This document shows positions 1-7,188 of a DNA stretch of 8,490 nucleotides, one piece after another. The notes under the pieces were generated by a model. It was not told the origin of the DNA, made no database searches, and saw only the letters and a list, made by a program, of their open reading frames with translations. This stretch comes from Bacteroidota bacterium (GTDB lineage Bacteria; Bacteroidota; Bacteroidia; Bacteroidales; UBA1556): assembly GCA_003648395.1 (NCBI GenBank), contig QMPB01000161.1, positions 1 through 8,490 on the forward strand, read 5' to 3'. The position numbers and the translations under genes were made by a program. Position 1 is the first letter of the stretch, and each line of letters starts with the position of its first letter.

Positions 1-162
1 AATATTACTCAAATGGGAGGGAAGAAACTTCCTAGCCATATTGAAATAATTCCTGCTGATGATCCTGGTAATAAGACAATTGTAGATCTTGTTGATATAA
101 AGTTTGATGTAGATATTAATGACTCATTTTATTCTCAACAAAATATGAAAAGAATTAGATAG
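1..162 (+). CDS. LolA-like outer-membrane lipoprotein-sorting protein, 3' end only
   Basis: The first 53 codons in the window are open in frame 1 and end at TAG (160-162), so this is the C-terminus of a gene that begins upstream. The visible residues include LPSHIEIIPADDPGNKTIVD, then IKFDVDINDSFYSQQNMKRI. This strand pattern, with a closing 'xIKFdvxixDSFYSxxNMKRI' segment, resembles the LolA-like proteins of Bacteroidota that are annotated as outer membrane lipoprotein-sorting proteins. Members are usually periplasmic and about 240-260 residues long, and are often encoded beside FtsX-type permeases, as here. The inferred role is as a periplasmic carrier or partner for the transporter encoded downstream. 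Family assignment rests on 53 residues and the neighbourhood, so it is probable rather than certain. Signal peptide and N-terminus are outside the window. Confidence 0.72.
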   Translation, partial: NITQMGGKKLPSHIEIIPADDPGNKTIVDLVDIKFDVDINDSFYSQQNMKRIR

Positions 163-207
163 TAATTATTAATGGTTAGTTATTAATGTTTAATTCCTAA
201 TTCTTAA

Positions 208-223
208 CCCGGTAGCTATCGGG
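208..223. repeat. REP-like palindrome, type A, copy 1
   Basis: CCCGGTAGCTATCGGG is a 16-bp palindrome that is perfect except for one pair, which would be G·U in the + strand RNA. It differs at one base from the perfect copy at 4351-4366, and both are followed by AC. It sits in the 87-nt gap between the LolA-like gene and the first permease. The rest of this gap is AT-rich and also holds a perfect 12-bp palindrome, TTAAGTACTTAA (233-244), just before the permease start. The motif resembles small dispersed palindromes common in Bacteroidota intergenic DNA. It could form a small hairpin in the operon mRNA. Confidence 0.7.
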
Positions 224-249
224 ACTTCACCCTTAAGTACTTAATATAG

Positions 250-1470
250 ATGGAAATAATAAAAATAGCTTGGCGCAATATATGGCGTAATAAAAGAAGG
301 ACACTGATAACAGCATCTTCGTTAATGTTTGCTGTGATATTTGGTGTATCAATGCGGTCTATGCAGCTTGGCACATACGATAATATGATTGATGGTGCTG
401 TTAGGCAATATTCGGGATTTATACAAATTCAAGATACTTCTTACTGGAATGATAAAACGATAGACGATTTAATGCCTAATTCGCCAGAGTTGCGCAGTAA
501 AATTACCGAAATAAAGGATGTAAATTCCGTATTGCCTCGCTTAGAGTCTTTTGCACTTATTTCTAGCGGTTCAAAAACTAAAGGTGCATTTTTGCAAGGT
601 ATAGATCCATTGGTGGATACTCAAATGACAGGAATTGCTGATAAAGTTGTTAAAGGTAAGTTTTTGGAAGTTGGAGATGATGGCTTTATTATTGGTCAGC
701 GACTTGCGGCTTTTCTTGGAATAAATGTTGGCGATACTATTGTGCTTATTAGCCAAGGTTATCATGGGGTTACTGCTGCCAATATTTTTCCTATTAAGGG
801 AATTGTCAAAATTCCTAATCCGGCACTTGATAAGGTATTGCTTATTGGCGATATTGGTACTGTACAGGAGTTTTATAGTGCCGAAGGTATGCTTACTTCT
901 TTAGTGGTGAATATTAAGGACAAAAACTCTATAGATGAGATAATTCCTCAGATAAATAAAATAATGAATGATAAGAGCCTGATTGTATTAAGTTGGACGG
1001 ATATGAATAAGGAGCTAAAACAACAGATTGAATCTGATAATGGTGGTGGAATTATTATGCTTATTATCCTTTATAGTGTGGTTTTCTTTGGAATATTAGG
1101 GACAATAATAATGATGACAGCAGAGCGTAAGAAAGAGTTTGCTGTAATGGTGGCATTGGGTATGCAAAAAAAATACTTATCGGCTATTGTATTATTAGAA
1201 ACCATCTTCTTGGGAATGATTGGAGCTATTGTAGGTGCTTTGGTGAGTTCTGGTATTGTTTGGTATTTTCACGATTCGCCAATTCATATTACTGGCGAAA
1301 TGGCCGGTATTTATGAGCAATTTGGAATAGAGCCTGTTCTTATGTTCTCAACGGATTGGACAATAATTCAAGCACAATTTATTGTTGTGTTTTCGTTGCT
1401 TATTCTTGCCGTAATTTATCCAATGATAAAGATTAGTACATTTAAGATAATAGAGTCAATGCATTCATAG
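250..1470 (+). CDS. ABC transporter permease, FtsX/MacB-like (first of a pair)
   Basis: This 406-residue protein is an inner-membrane permease of the FtsX/MacB (LolC/LolE-type) family. A short cytoplasmic amphipathic start (IAWRNIWRNKRRTL, residues 6-19) precedes TM1 (about 18-38). A large extracytoplasmic MacB-like domain follows (about 40-262), then three further membrane segments (about 265-290, 313-338 and 372-393). The cytoplasmic loop after TM2 carries the family signature ERKKEFAVMVALGM (292-305), which contacts the ATPase. Length and topology are normal for the family. The ATG at 250 places the conserved N-terminal helix correctly; no clear Shine-Dalgarno sequence precedes it. The next gene starts 24 nt downstream and encodes a paralogous permease, so the two probably form a heterodimer with the ATPase at 2962-3636. 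By analogy with LolCDE it may release lipoproteins or another lipid-anchored substrate, but that is inferred. Confidence 0.9.
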   Translation: MEIIKIAWRNIWRNKRRTLITASSLMFAVIFGVSMRSMQLGTYDNMIDGAVRQYSGFIQIQDTSYWNDKTIDDLMPNSPELRSKITEIKDVNSVLPRLESFALISSGSKTKGAFLQGIDPLVDTQMTGIADKVVKGKFLEVGDDGFIIGQRLAAFLGINVGDTIVLISQGYHGVTAANIFPIKGIVKIPNPALDKVLLIGDIGTVQEFYSAEGMLTSLVVNIKDKNSIDEIIPQINKIMNDKSLIVLSWTDMNKELKQQIESDNGGGIIMLIILYSVVFFGILGTIIMMTAERKKEFAVMVALGMQKKYLSAIVLLETIFLGMIGAIVGALVSSGIVWYFHDSPIHITGEMAGIYEQFGIEPVLMFSTDWTIIQAQFIVVFSLLILAVIYPMIKISTFKIIESMHS

Positions 1471-1494
1471 TAATAGTATTAAAAGTATTATAAA

Positions 1495-2910
1495 ATGATT
1501 TTAGAAATAGCTTGGAAAAATATTTGGCGTAGCAAATTAAGAAGCTTAGTTGTGATAGTAGCTATCGCAATTGGCCTTTTGGGAGGCGTTACAGCTGTTG
1601 CTTTTATGAATGGCCTACTAATAGGTAGGATAGATGATGCTCTTGAAATTGAGGTTTCTTCCATTCAACTTCATAATGCTGATTTTATGGAAAACAGTGA
1701 GCTTAAGTATCTTATTGATAATGTTGATGATTATATTGTTGATATTGAAAAAGATTCGTCGGTAAAGGCTGTAAGCAAAAGATTAGTAATTGAGACAATG
1801 CTAAGCTCTAATCGTGCTGCAGCAGGGCTAAGTCTTATTGGCGTAGATCCAGAAAAAGAGACGCAGGTTAGCCGATTGTATGAGAAAATGCTAGACTCCA
1901 ATAGCACCTATTTTGTTGGAGTGAAGAATCGCCCGATTATTATTGGCGAAAAAGTTGCCAAGAAACTTAAGGTTCATGTTCGAAGTAAATTAGCAATTAA
2001 CGCTGTAGATGTTAATGGAGTTTCGGTACGAAGTGTATTCAGAATTGTAGGTATTTTCAGAACCCAAAATGGTGGTTTCGACGAGATGAATGCGTTTGTT
2101 CGTTTTAAAGATTTGCAGAAAATTCTTGGTATTGAAGATGGTAAAGCTCACGAAGTAGCTATTATATTGCATAAAATGCTAGAAACAGAAACTCTGAAAA
2201 ATACATTGCAAGAAAAATATACAAGATATAGGGTTAATGATAAATCACTATTAAGAGTATTAAACGATTCTATACCAGAGAGAGTGTATTCCAAATTATT
2301 GTCAATAAAATCGGATAAAGAATATTCTAAAATTGAATTTGAATCCATGCTTAAGAATAGTTTTAGTGAAAAAACTAATGAACTTTATACAAAGCAAGTT
2401 TTAACAGCCTGCGAAACTGGAATTAAAGTATCAGAATGGAAACAACTTTCTCCAGAATTAGCTATGCAAACTTCATGGATAGATTTTGTCCTTTATATAT
2501 TTGTTGGAATAATATTGGCAGCCTTAGGCTTCGGAATTGTAAATACGATGCTTATGGTTGTACTTGAGCGTATTCGTGAAATTGGAATGTTAATAGCAAT
2601 AGGTATGAATAGACGTAGAGTCTTTAGTATGATAGTATTAGAGTCCGTTATGTTGTCGTTAGTAGGAGGAATTGTTGGATTGTTCTTGGCTTGGAGTCTT
2701 GTGTCCTTTCTTAGTATTAATGGAATTGATATGAGCATGTTTAGCGACGGACTTAGAGCTTTAGGTTATCCAAGTATGGTATATCCATATATAGAAGCAG
2801 ATAATTATATTAAAGTTACTTTAATGGTTGTAATTACTGGAATTCTTGCTGCAATTTATCCAGCATTGCATGCCGTTAGAATAAATCCTTCAATAGCAAT
2901 AAGAGAGTAA
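1495..2910 (+). CDS. ABC transporter permease, FtsX/MacB-like (second of a pair)
   Basis: This 471-residue protein is paralogous to the preceding permease, and their N-termini align (IAWKNIWRSKLRSL, residues 5-18). TM1 is about 16-40, the extracytoplasmic MacB-like domain about 42-325, and the C-terminal FtsX membrane segments about 328-355, 374-403 and 439-461. The coupling loop contains LERIREIGMLIAIGM (357-371), and the protein ends with YPALHAVRINPSIAIRE, the usual FtsX-family ending. It is 65 residues longer than its partner. Most of the excess is a charged stretch at about 246-308, just before EWKQLSPELA, which corresponds to SWTDMNKEL in the first permease. It is 24 nt from the upstream gene and 51 nt from the ATPase gene, consistent with one operon. 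Assignment to a LolE/LolC-like role is inferred from family and context; macrolide or peptide export cannot be excluded by sequence alone. Confidence 0.9.
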   Translation: MILEIAWKNIWRSKLRSLVVIVAIAIGLLGGVTAVAFMNGLLIGRIDDALEIEVSSIQLHNADFMENSELKYLIDNVDDYIVDIEKDSSVKAVSKRLVIETMLSSNRAAAGLSLIGVDPEKETQVSRLYEKMLDSNSTYFVGVKNRPIIIGEKVAKKLKVHVRSKLAINAVDVNGVSVRSVFRIVGIFRTQNGGFDEMNAFVRFKDLQKILGIEDGKAHEVAIILHKMLETETLKNTLQEKYTRYRVNDKSLLRVLNDSIPERVYSKLLSIKSDKEYSKIEFESMLKNSFSEKTNELYTKQVLTACETGIKVSEWKQLSPELAMQTSWIDFVLYIFVGIILAALGFGIVNTMLMVVLERIREIGMLIAIGMNRRRVFSMIVLESVMLSLVGGIVGLFLAWSLVSFLSINGIDMSMFSDGLRALGYPSMVYPYIEADNYIKVTLMVVITGILAAIYPALHAVRINPSIAIRE

Positions 2911-2961
2911 TAATAGAGCGCTTAGTTTATTAAAAGAAAATGAATATTAAATATAGACACC

Positions 2962-3636
2962 ATGAGTATAATAACTTTAAGTAATCTGAACAAAATATAT
3001 AACGAAGGAACAGATATTCCTGTTCATGCGGTGAATAATGTAGACCTGTCTTTTGAAGCAGGAGAGTTTTCAGTAATCAAAGGAGCATCGGGATGTGGTA
3101 AAACTACATTATTGAATCTTTTGGGAGGATTAGATACGCCATCAAGTGGAAATATTATTATTGATGGTGTTGAGATTGGTAAATTATCGGCATCGAATCT
3201 CACAAACTTTAGAATGAATAATATTGGTTTTGTTTTTCAAGCTTATAATCTTATTCCAGTACTTACCGCTCGTGAGAATGTTGAATTTATTATGCACCTA
3301 CAACATAAAAGTAAGAAAGAACGAAAAGAAAGAGCATTGGCACTGCTTGAGTCTGTAGGTCTTAGAGATAGAGCAGATGTTCGCCCAGGAAAACTATCGG
3401 GTGGACAGCAGCAAAGAGTTGCAGTGGCTAGAGCTTTGGCCTCTAAACCAAAATTTATACTTGCCGATGAGCCTACAGCAAATCTTGATACTAAGGCTAC
3501 CGAAAATCTTCTTGATATTATGGAAAATCTAAACAAGGTAGAAGGAATCACTTTTATTTTTGCTTCTCATGATGATAGAGTAATAAAGAAAGCTCATAGA
3601 CTGATTGAACTTGAAGATGGTAAAGTAATAGGGTAG
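2962..3636 (+). CDS. ABC transporter ATP-binding protein, MacB/LolD type
   Basis: This 224-residue cytoplasmic ATPase would power the two permeases encoded just upstream. All nucleotide-binding motifs are present and intact: Walker A GASGCGKTT (41-49), Q-loop glutamine at 93 in FVFQAYNLIP, signature LSGGQ (145-149) followed by QQRVAVARAL, Walker B FILADE (165-170) with catalytic Glu170, D-loop NLD (174-176) and H-loop His203 in FASHD. The 'VFQxxNLIPxLTARENVE' segment is typical of the LolD/MacB/FtsE-like subfamily that works with FtsX-type permeases. Length is the family norm, with no fused membrane domain. The chosen ATG gives the standard N-terminus (ITLSNLNKIY). An ATG at 2940 is out of frame. 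This appears to be the last gene of the transporter operon. Confidence 0.95.
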   Translation: MSIITLSNLNKIYNEGTDIPVHAVNNVDLSFEAGEFSVIKGASGCGKTTLLNLLGGLDTPSSGNIIIDGVEIGKLSASNLTNFRMNNIGFVFQAYNLIPVLTARENVEFIMHLQHKSKKERKERALALLESVGLRDRADVRPGKLSGGQQQRVAVARALASKPKFILADEPTANLDTKATENLLDIMENLNKVEGITFIFASHDDRVIKKAHRLIELEDGKVIG

Positions 3637-3680
3637 ATATTAGTTGTTTATTCGCCAATTATTAATCAAGTGAAAATATC

Positions 3681-3714
3681 AATTGCCACGCGGTTTTAAC
3701 CCGTGGCTATTAAT
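3681..3714. repeat. REP-like imperfect palindrome, type B, copy 1
   Basis: This 34-bp unit starts AATTG and ends CTATTAAT. Its core can fold as GCCACG + GGTT paired with AACC + CGTGGC, with an unpaired C (3691) bulged in the left arm. A second copy at 4395-4428 is in the same orientation and differs at only three positions (C/A, C/T, C/T). It even keeps the one-base bulge. Palindromes of this kind resemble REP elements mobilised by RAYT (IS200/IS605-like TnpA_REP) transposases, but no such transposase gene is visible here. It occupies the 96-nt gap between the ATPase gene and the orphan membrane-protein gene, and could fold in the mRNA after the ATPase gene. Confidence 0.8.
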
Positions 3715-3732
3715 TTATCATATAAATAATGA

Positions 3733-4311
3733 ATGAGATATACAAAAGTGAAATTTAGTCTGTTTGAGCTAAAAGATGATACTAAGCTTGAGCTTTTCTT
3801 TAAATGGATATTTTTGTTGTCTTTCAGTATCACTATCATTTTAGCAATTATTTCTATTTTTATGGAAATAAGTAAGTTGCCTATAAGAATATCTACCGTA
3901 ATACTGTTTGTAACAATGTTCGGTTTTTTGTTAAGGTCTTTTGGTTATAATCCAGTTTATAGTGTTGGGTTTATTGAATTTTCAATGACTGGAATTATAG
4001 TGAATCATAATAGTGAAGAGATTAAATATGTAATAGAAGATATTGAAAAACTTAAAATAAGATATAATTCATATAAAGGTCAGTATAAACCACAATACCG
4101 CACATTAGGGTCAGATACTGAAGAGGGTTTAGATAATGAATTGTTTTTGAAAATTACAGGAAGTGTAGATAAGATTAATCTTCCTTTTCAGGTTTTTGGT
4201 AGAGGGCAGATAATTATTTTAAAAGATATTTTATTAAAATGGAAAGAAGAAGGTGTTAATGTAGAACTAAGGAATTATAAAGGAACGAATTTCCTTAAAG
4301 ATAAAGTTTGA
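3733..4311 (+). CDS. Hypothetical membrane protein with two N-terminal TM segments and a cytoplasmic domain
   Basis: I do not recognise a named family for this 192-residue protein. Two hydrophobic segments (about 23-44 and 52-70) are separated by a very short turn and form a membrane hairpin. The remaining ~120 residues are polar and likely cytoplasmic. They alternate predicted strands (GFIEFSMTGIIVNH, 79-92; IEKLKIRYNSY, 104-114; LFLKITG, 137-143; INLPFQVF, 148-155) with a C-terminal helix (IIILKDILLKWKEEG, 160-174). Two TMs followed by a strand-rich domain ending in a helix resembles small bacterial PH-like/YcxB-like membrane proteins, but this is a weak fold guess. The ATG at 3733 is the best in-frame start; another ATG at 3729 is out of frame. 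REP-like palindromes flank the gene on both sides. It is co-directional with the ABC operon and lies 96 nt after it, so read-through is possible. No link to transport can be shown. Confidence 0.75.
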   Translation: MRYTKVKFSLFELKDDTKLELFFKWIFLLSFSITIILAIISIFMEISKLPIRISTVILFVTMFGFLLRSFGYNPVYSVGFIEFSMTGIIVNHNSEEIKYVIEDIEKLKIRYNSYKGQYKPQYRTLGSDTEEGLDNELFLKITGSVDKINLPFQVFGRGQIIILKDILLKWKEEGVNVELRNYKGTNFLKDKV

Positions 4312-4350
4312 TATAGTAAATATCAAAAATTGTTGTTTAAATAATCTGCT

Positions 4351-4366
4351 CCCGATAGCTATCGGG
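4351..4366. repeat. REP-like palindrome, type A, copy 2 (perfect)
   Basis: CCCGATAGCTATCGGG is a perfect 16-bp palindrome followed by AC. It matches the copy at 208-223 at 15 of 16 positions. It lies 28 nt before the second type B repeat, in the gap between the orphan membrane gene and the convergent groEL gene. It has no following T-run on either strand, so it is a poor candidate for an intrinsic terminator. A dispersed repeat is the better reading. Confidence 0.75.
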
Positions 4367-4394
4367 ACATTAATTAAATATATTAATATCACTC

Positions 4395-4428
4395 AATTGA
4401 CACGTGGTTTTAACCTGTGGCTATTAAT
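4395..4428. repeat. REP-like imperfect palindrome, type B, copy 2
   Basis: This is the second copy of the 34-bp unit found at 3681-3714, in the same orientation and 714 bp away, matching at 31 of 34 positions. Two of the three changes weaken the stem: an A replaces C in the left arm (A·G mismatch) and a T replaces C in the right arm (G·U wobble). The third changes the bulged base from C to T. Copy 1 therefore looks like the better-preserved hairpin. It lies between the orphan gene and the terminator at 4443-4487. Confidence 0.8.
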
Positions 4429-4442
4429 GATATTTTAAAATA

Positions 4443-4487
4443 AAAACAAAAGCCGTGAAGATTAAAAATCAACACGGCTTTTGTTTT
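4443..4487. terminator. Bidirectional intrinsic terminator between convergent transcription units
   Basis: AAAACAAAAGCCGTG (4443-4457) pairs perfectly over 15 bp with CACGGCTTTTGTTTT (4473-4487) around a 15-nt loop. The GC-rich inner part of the stem, GCCGTG, sits below an A/T-rich base that supplies a T-rich tract on whichever strand is transcribed. It lies 18 nt beyond the groEL stop codon on the - strand and about 130 nt beyond the stop of the + strand membrane gene. It can therefore end transcripts arriving from both sides. Confidence 0.9.
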
Positions 4488-4505
4488 ATATATGAATGAA
4501 ATGAT

Positions 4506-6164
<1,659 letters not shown>

Positions 6165-6275
6165 TTATTGTTTATTTCTAATTGTAAATCCGTAAAGCTT
6201 TAATGATTTAATGGATTCTTCTAATTCTTATTTTATGTTTAATAAATTAGCAACAGTCATTTATCAACTGCCGAT

Positions 6276-6554
6276 TTAAACTATAGCAAGAATATCTGAT
6301 TGGTTAATGATAATGAAATCTTTACCATCTTCTTTTATTTTTGTTCCAGCAAATTTTGCATAAAGAACAGTGTCGCCAACTTTAACTTCAATTTTCTCAC
6401 TTGGAGTTCCATTTCCTACAGCAACAATTGTCGCTTTTGATGGTTTTTCTTGTGCTGCATCAGGTATTATAATTCCAGAAGCAGTTCTAGTTTCTACAGC
6501 AACTTCCTCGAGGAGAACTCTTGCACCTAGTGGTTTTATATTTATATTACTCAT
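6276..6554 (-). CDS. groES: Co-chaperonin GroES (Hsp10)
   Basis: This 92-residue protein is the heptameric lid of the GroEL chamber. It begins with the conserved beta strand IKPLGARVLLEE (6-17), equivalent to the 'xxPLxDRVlv' start of other GroES proteins. The mobile loop that docks on GroEL is at about 18-34 and contains the hydrophobic anchor GIII (27-30) followed by PDAAQEKP. The rest shows the expected pattern: ATIVAVGNG (42-50), KVGDTVLYAKFAGTKIK (58-74) and the closing DFIIINQSDILAIV. In most GroES proteins the first strand has Asp before Arg; here it is Ala (GAR), a minor variation. Length is slightly below the E. coli value of 97. It is first in the groES-groEL operon. No Shine-Dalgarno sequence is evident before the ATG, as is common in Bacteroidota. 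Confidence 0.98.
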   Translation of the reverse strand: MSNINIKPLGARVLLEEVAVETRTASGIIIPDAAQEKPSKATIVAVGNGTPSEKIEVKVGDTVLYAKFAGTKIKEDGKDFIIINQSDILAIV

Positions 6555-6746
6555 TGGGTTTAATCTTTTATGGTTAATTATTAATATTGCTTAGCCAATT
6601 TTATACCATTATTAGTAAACTGCCAGTTTTATATTTGATTATATATCCTATTATGTTATAATATTACATAAGCTAATGTGTGATAGTTATTTGTAACAAT
6701 TTTTAGAAATTATAGTAAAGTAAAAGTAGATATTTTTTAGGCAAAA
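6555..6746 (-). promoter_or_regulatory. groESL upstream region with two candidate operator-like palindromes
   Basis: The 192 nt between the secG terminator and groES must hold the chaperonin promoter. I find no CIRCE element (TTAGCACTC-N9-GAGTGCTAA) and no perfect copy of the Bacteroidota -7 consensus TAnnTTTG. The nearest is TAAAATTG on the - strand, near 6598-6605, with one mismatch and no convincing -33 partner. Two inverted repeats stand out: AAACTGCCAGTTT (6617-6629, perfect 6-bp arms around one base) and a 21-bp AT-rich repeat starting TTATGTTATA (6651-6671, 9 of 10 arm positions matched). Either could bind a regulator, but in such AT-rich DNA both could be chance. Confidence 0.4.
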
Positions 6747-6779
6747 AAAATGTCAGAATGTATGACATTCTGACATTTT
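6747..6779 (-). terminator. Intrinsic terminator downstream of secG
   Basis: AAAATGTCAGAATGT (6747-6761) pairs perfectly over 15 bp with ACATTCTGACATTTT (6765-6779) around a 3-nt loop. On the - strand the stem is followed by a T-run, the complement of A6743-A6746 plus the A-rich stem base. It starts 22 nt after the secG stop codon, so it ends the lptE-TPR-secG transcript and isolates groESL from read-through. Confidence 0.88.
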
Positions 6780-6801
6780 AAATATTTTATTTAAAACTGA
6801 A

Positions 6802-7164
6802 TTACTCTGTTGGTAATGCAGCGCCTTCGTTTTCTGTAGCTTCGCCAGTTGTTGGTTGGAATTCTACAGGCTGTGCATTTTCGTTATTTCTAATAAACTC
6901 TATTTCCGAATTATCAGATGCTTCTCCAACACTTATATTTTTATTCATTACAAATACTGTAGATAGTGATAATACTAATAGTGCTACTGCTAAAGTCCAT
7001 GTAGCTTTTTCTAAAAAGTCACTAGTTTTTTTAACACCCATTACTTGGTTTCCTCCAGAGAAAGTAGAAGTTAATCCACCACCTTTAGAATTTTGCATTA
7101 AAACGATAAGTATCATTAAGATACAAACTATAAATATCAATATTGCGATTATGTATAAACCCAT
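6802..7164 (-). CDS. secG: Preprotein translocase subunit SecG
   Basis: SecG is the small accessory subunit of the SecYEG channel in the inner membrane and stimulates SecA-driven export. The 120-residue protein has two membrane segments (about 3-22 and 55-73). Between them is the diagnostic loop LMQNSKGGGLTSTFSGG (22-38), followed by GVKKTSDFLEKATW (43-56). The C-terminal tail (74-120) is polar and acidic and ends PTTGEATENEGAALPTE; similar extended tails are usual in Bacteroidota and absent from shorter SecG proteins elsewhere. The gene lies 24 nt after the TPR-type gene and before a strong terminator, so it is probably the last gene of an lptE-TPR-secG operon. The start chosen gives the normal short N-terminus. 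Confidence 0.96.
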   Translation of the reverse strand: MGLYIIAILIFIVCILMILIVLMQNSKGGGLTSTFSGGNQVMGVKKTSDFLEKATWTLAVALLVLSLSTVFVMNKNISVGEASDNSEIEFIRNNENAQPVEFQPTTGEATENEGAALPTE

Positions 7165-7188
7165 TACTATTTTTGTTAAATATTATTA

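Noticed and set aside
2493..2738. An 81-codon - strand open frame within the second permease gene
   Set aside because: It is antisense to the conserved FtsX membrane region and its product resembles no family. The + strand frame is clearly the coding one.
4280..4296. AAGGAA / TTCCTT hairpin at the 3' end of the orphan membrane gene as a terminator
   Set aside because: The stem is only 6 bp and AT-rich, lies inside the coding sequence, and has no T-run after it. The 15-bp hairpin at 4443-4487 is a far better terminator.
4351..4366. The perfect type A palindrome as an intrinsic terminator
   Set aside because: It lacks a T-tract on either strand and recurs inside the ABC operon at 208-223, which fits a dispersed repeat better.
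3681..4428. A short CRISPR-like array formed by the two 34-bp repeats
   Set aside because: There are only two copies, 714 bp apart with a gene between them, and no cas gene is present. The spacing does not fit a CRISPR array.
6370..6594. A + strand open frame overlapping groES
   Set aside because: It is antisense to a certain groES gene for most of its length and has no supporting motif.
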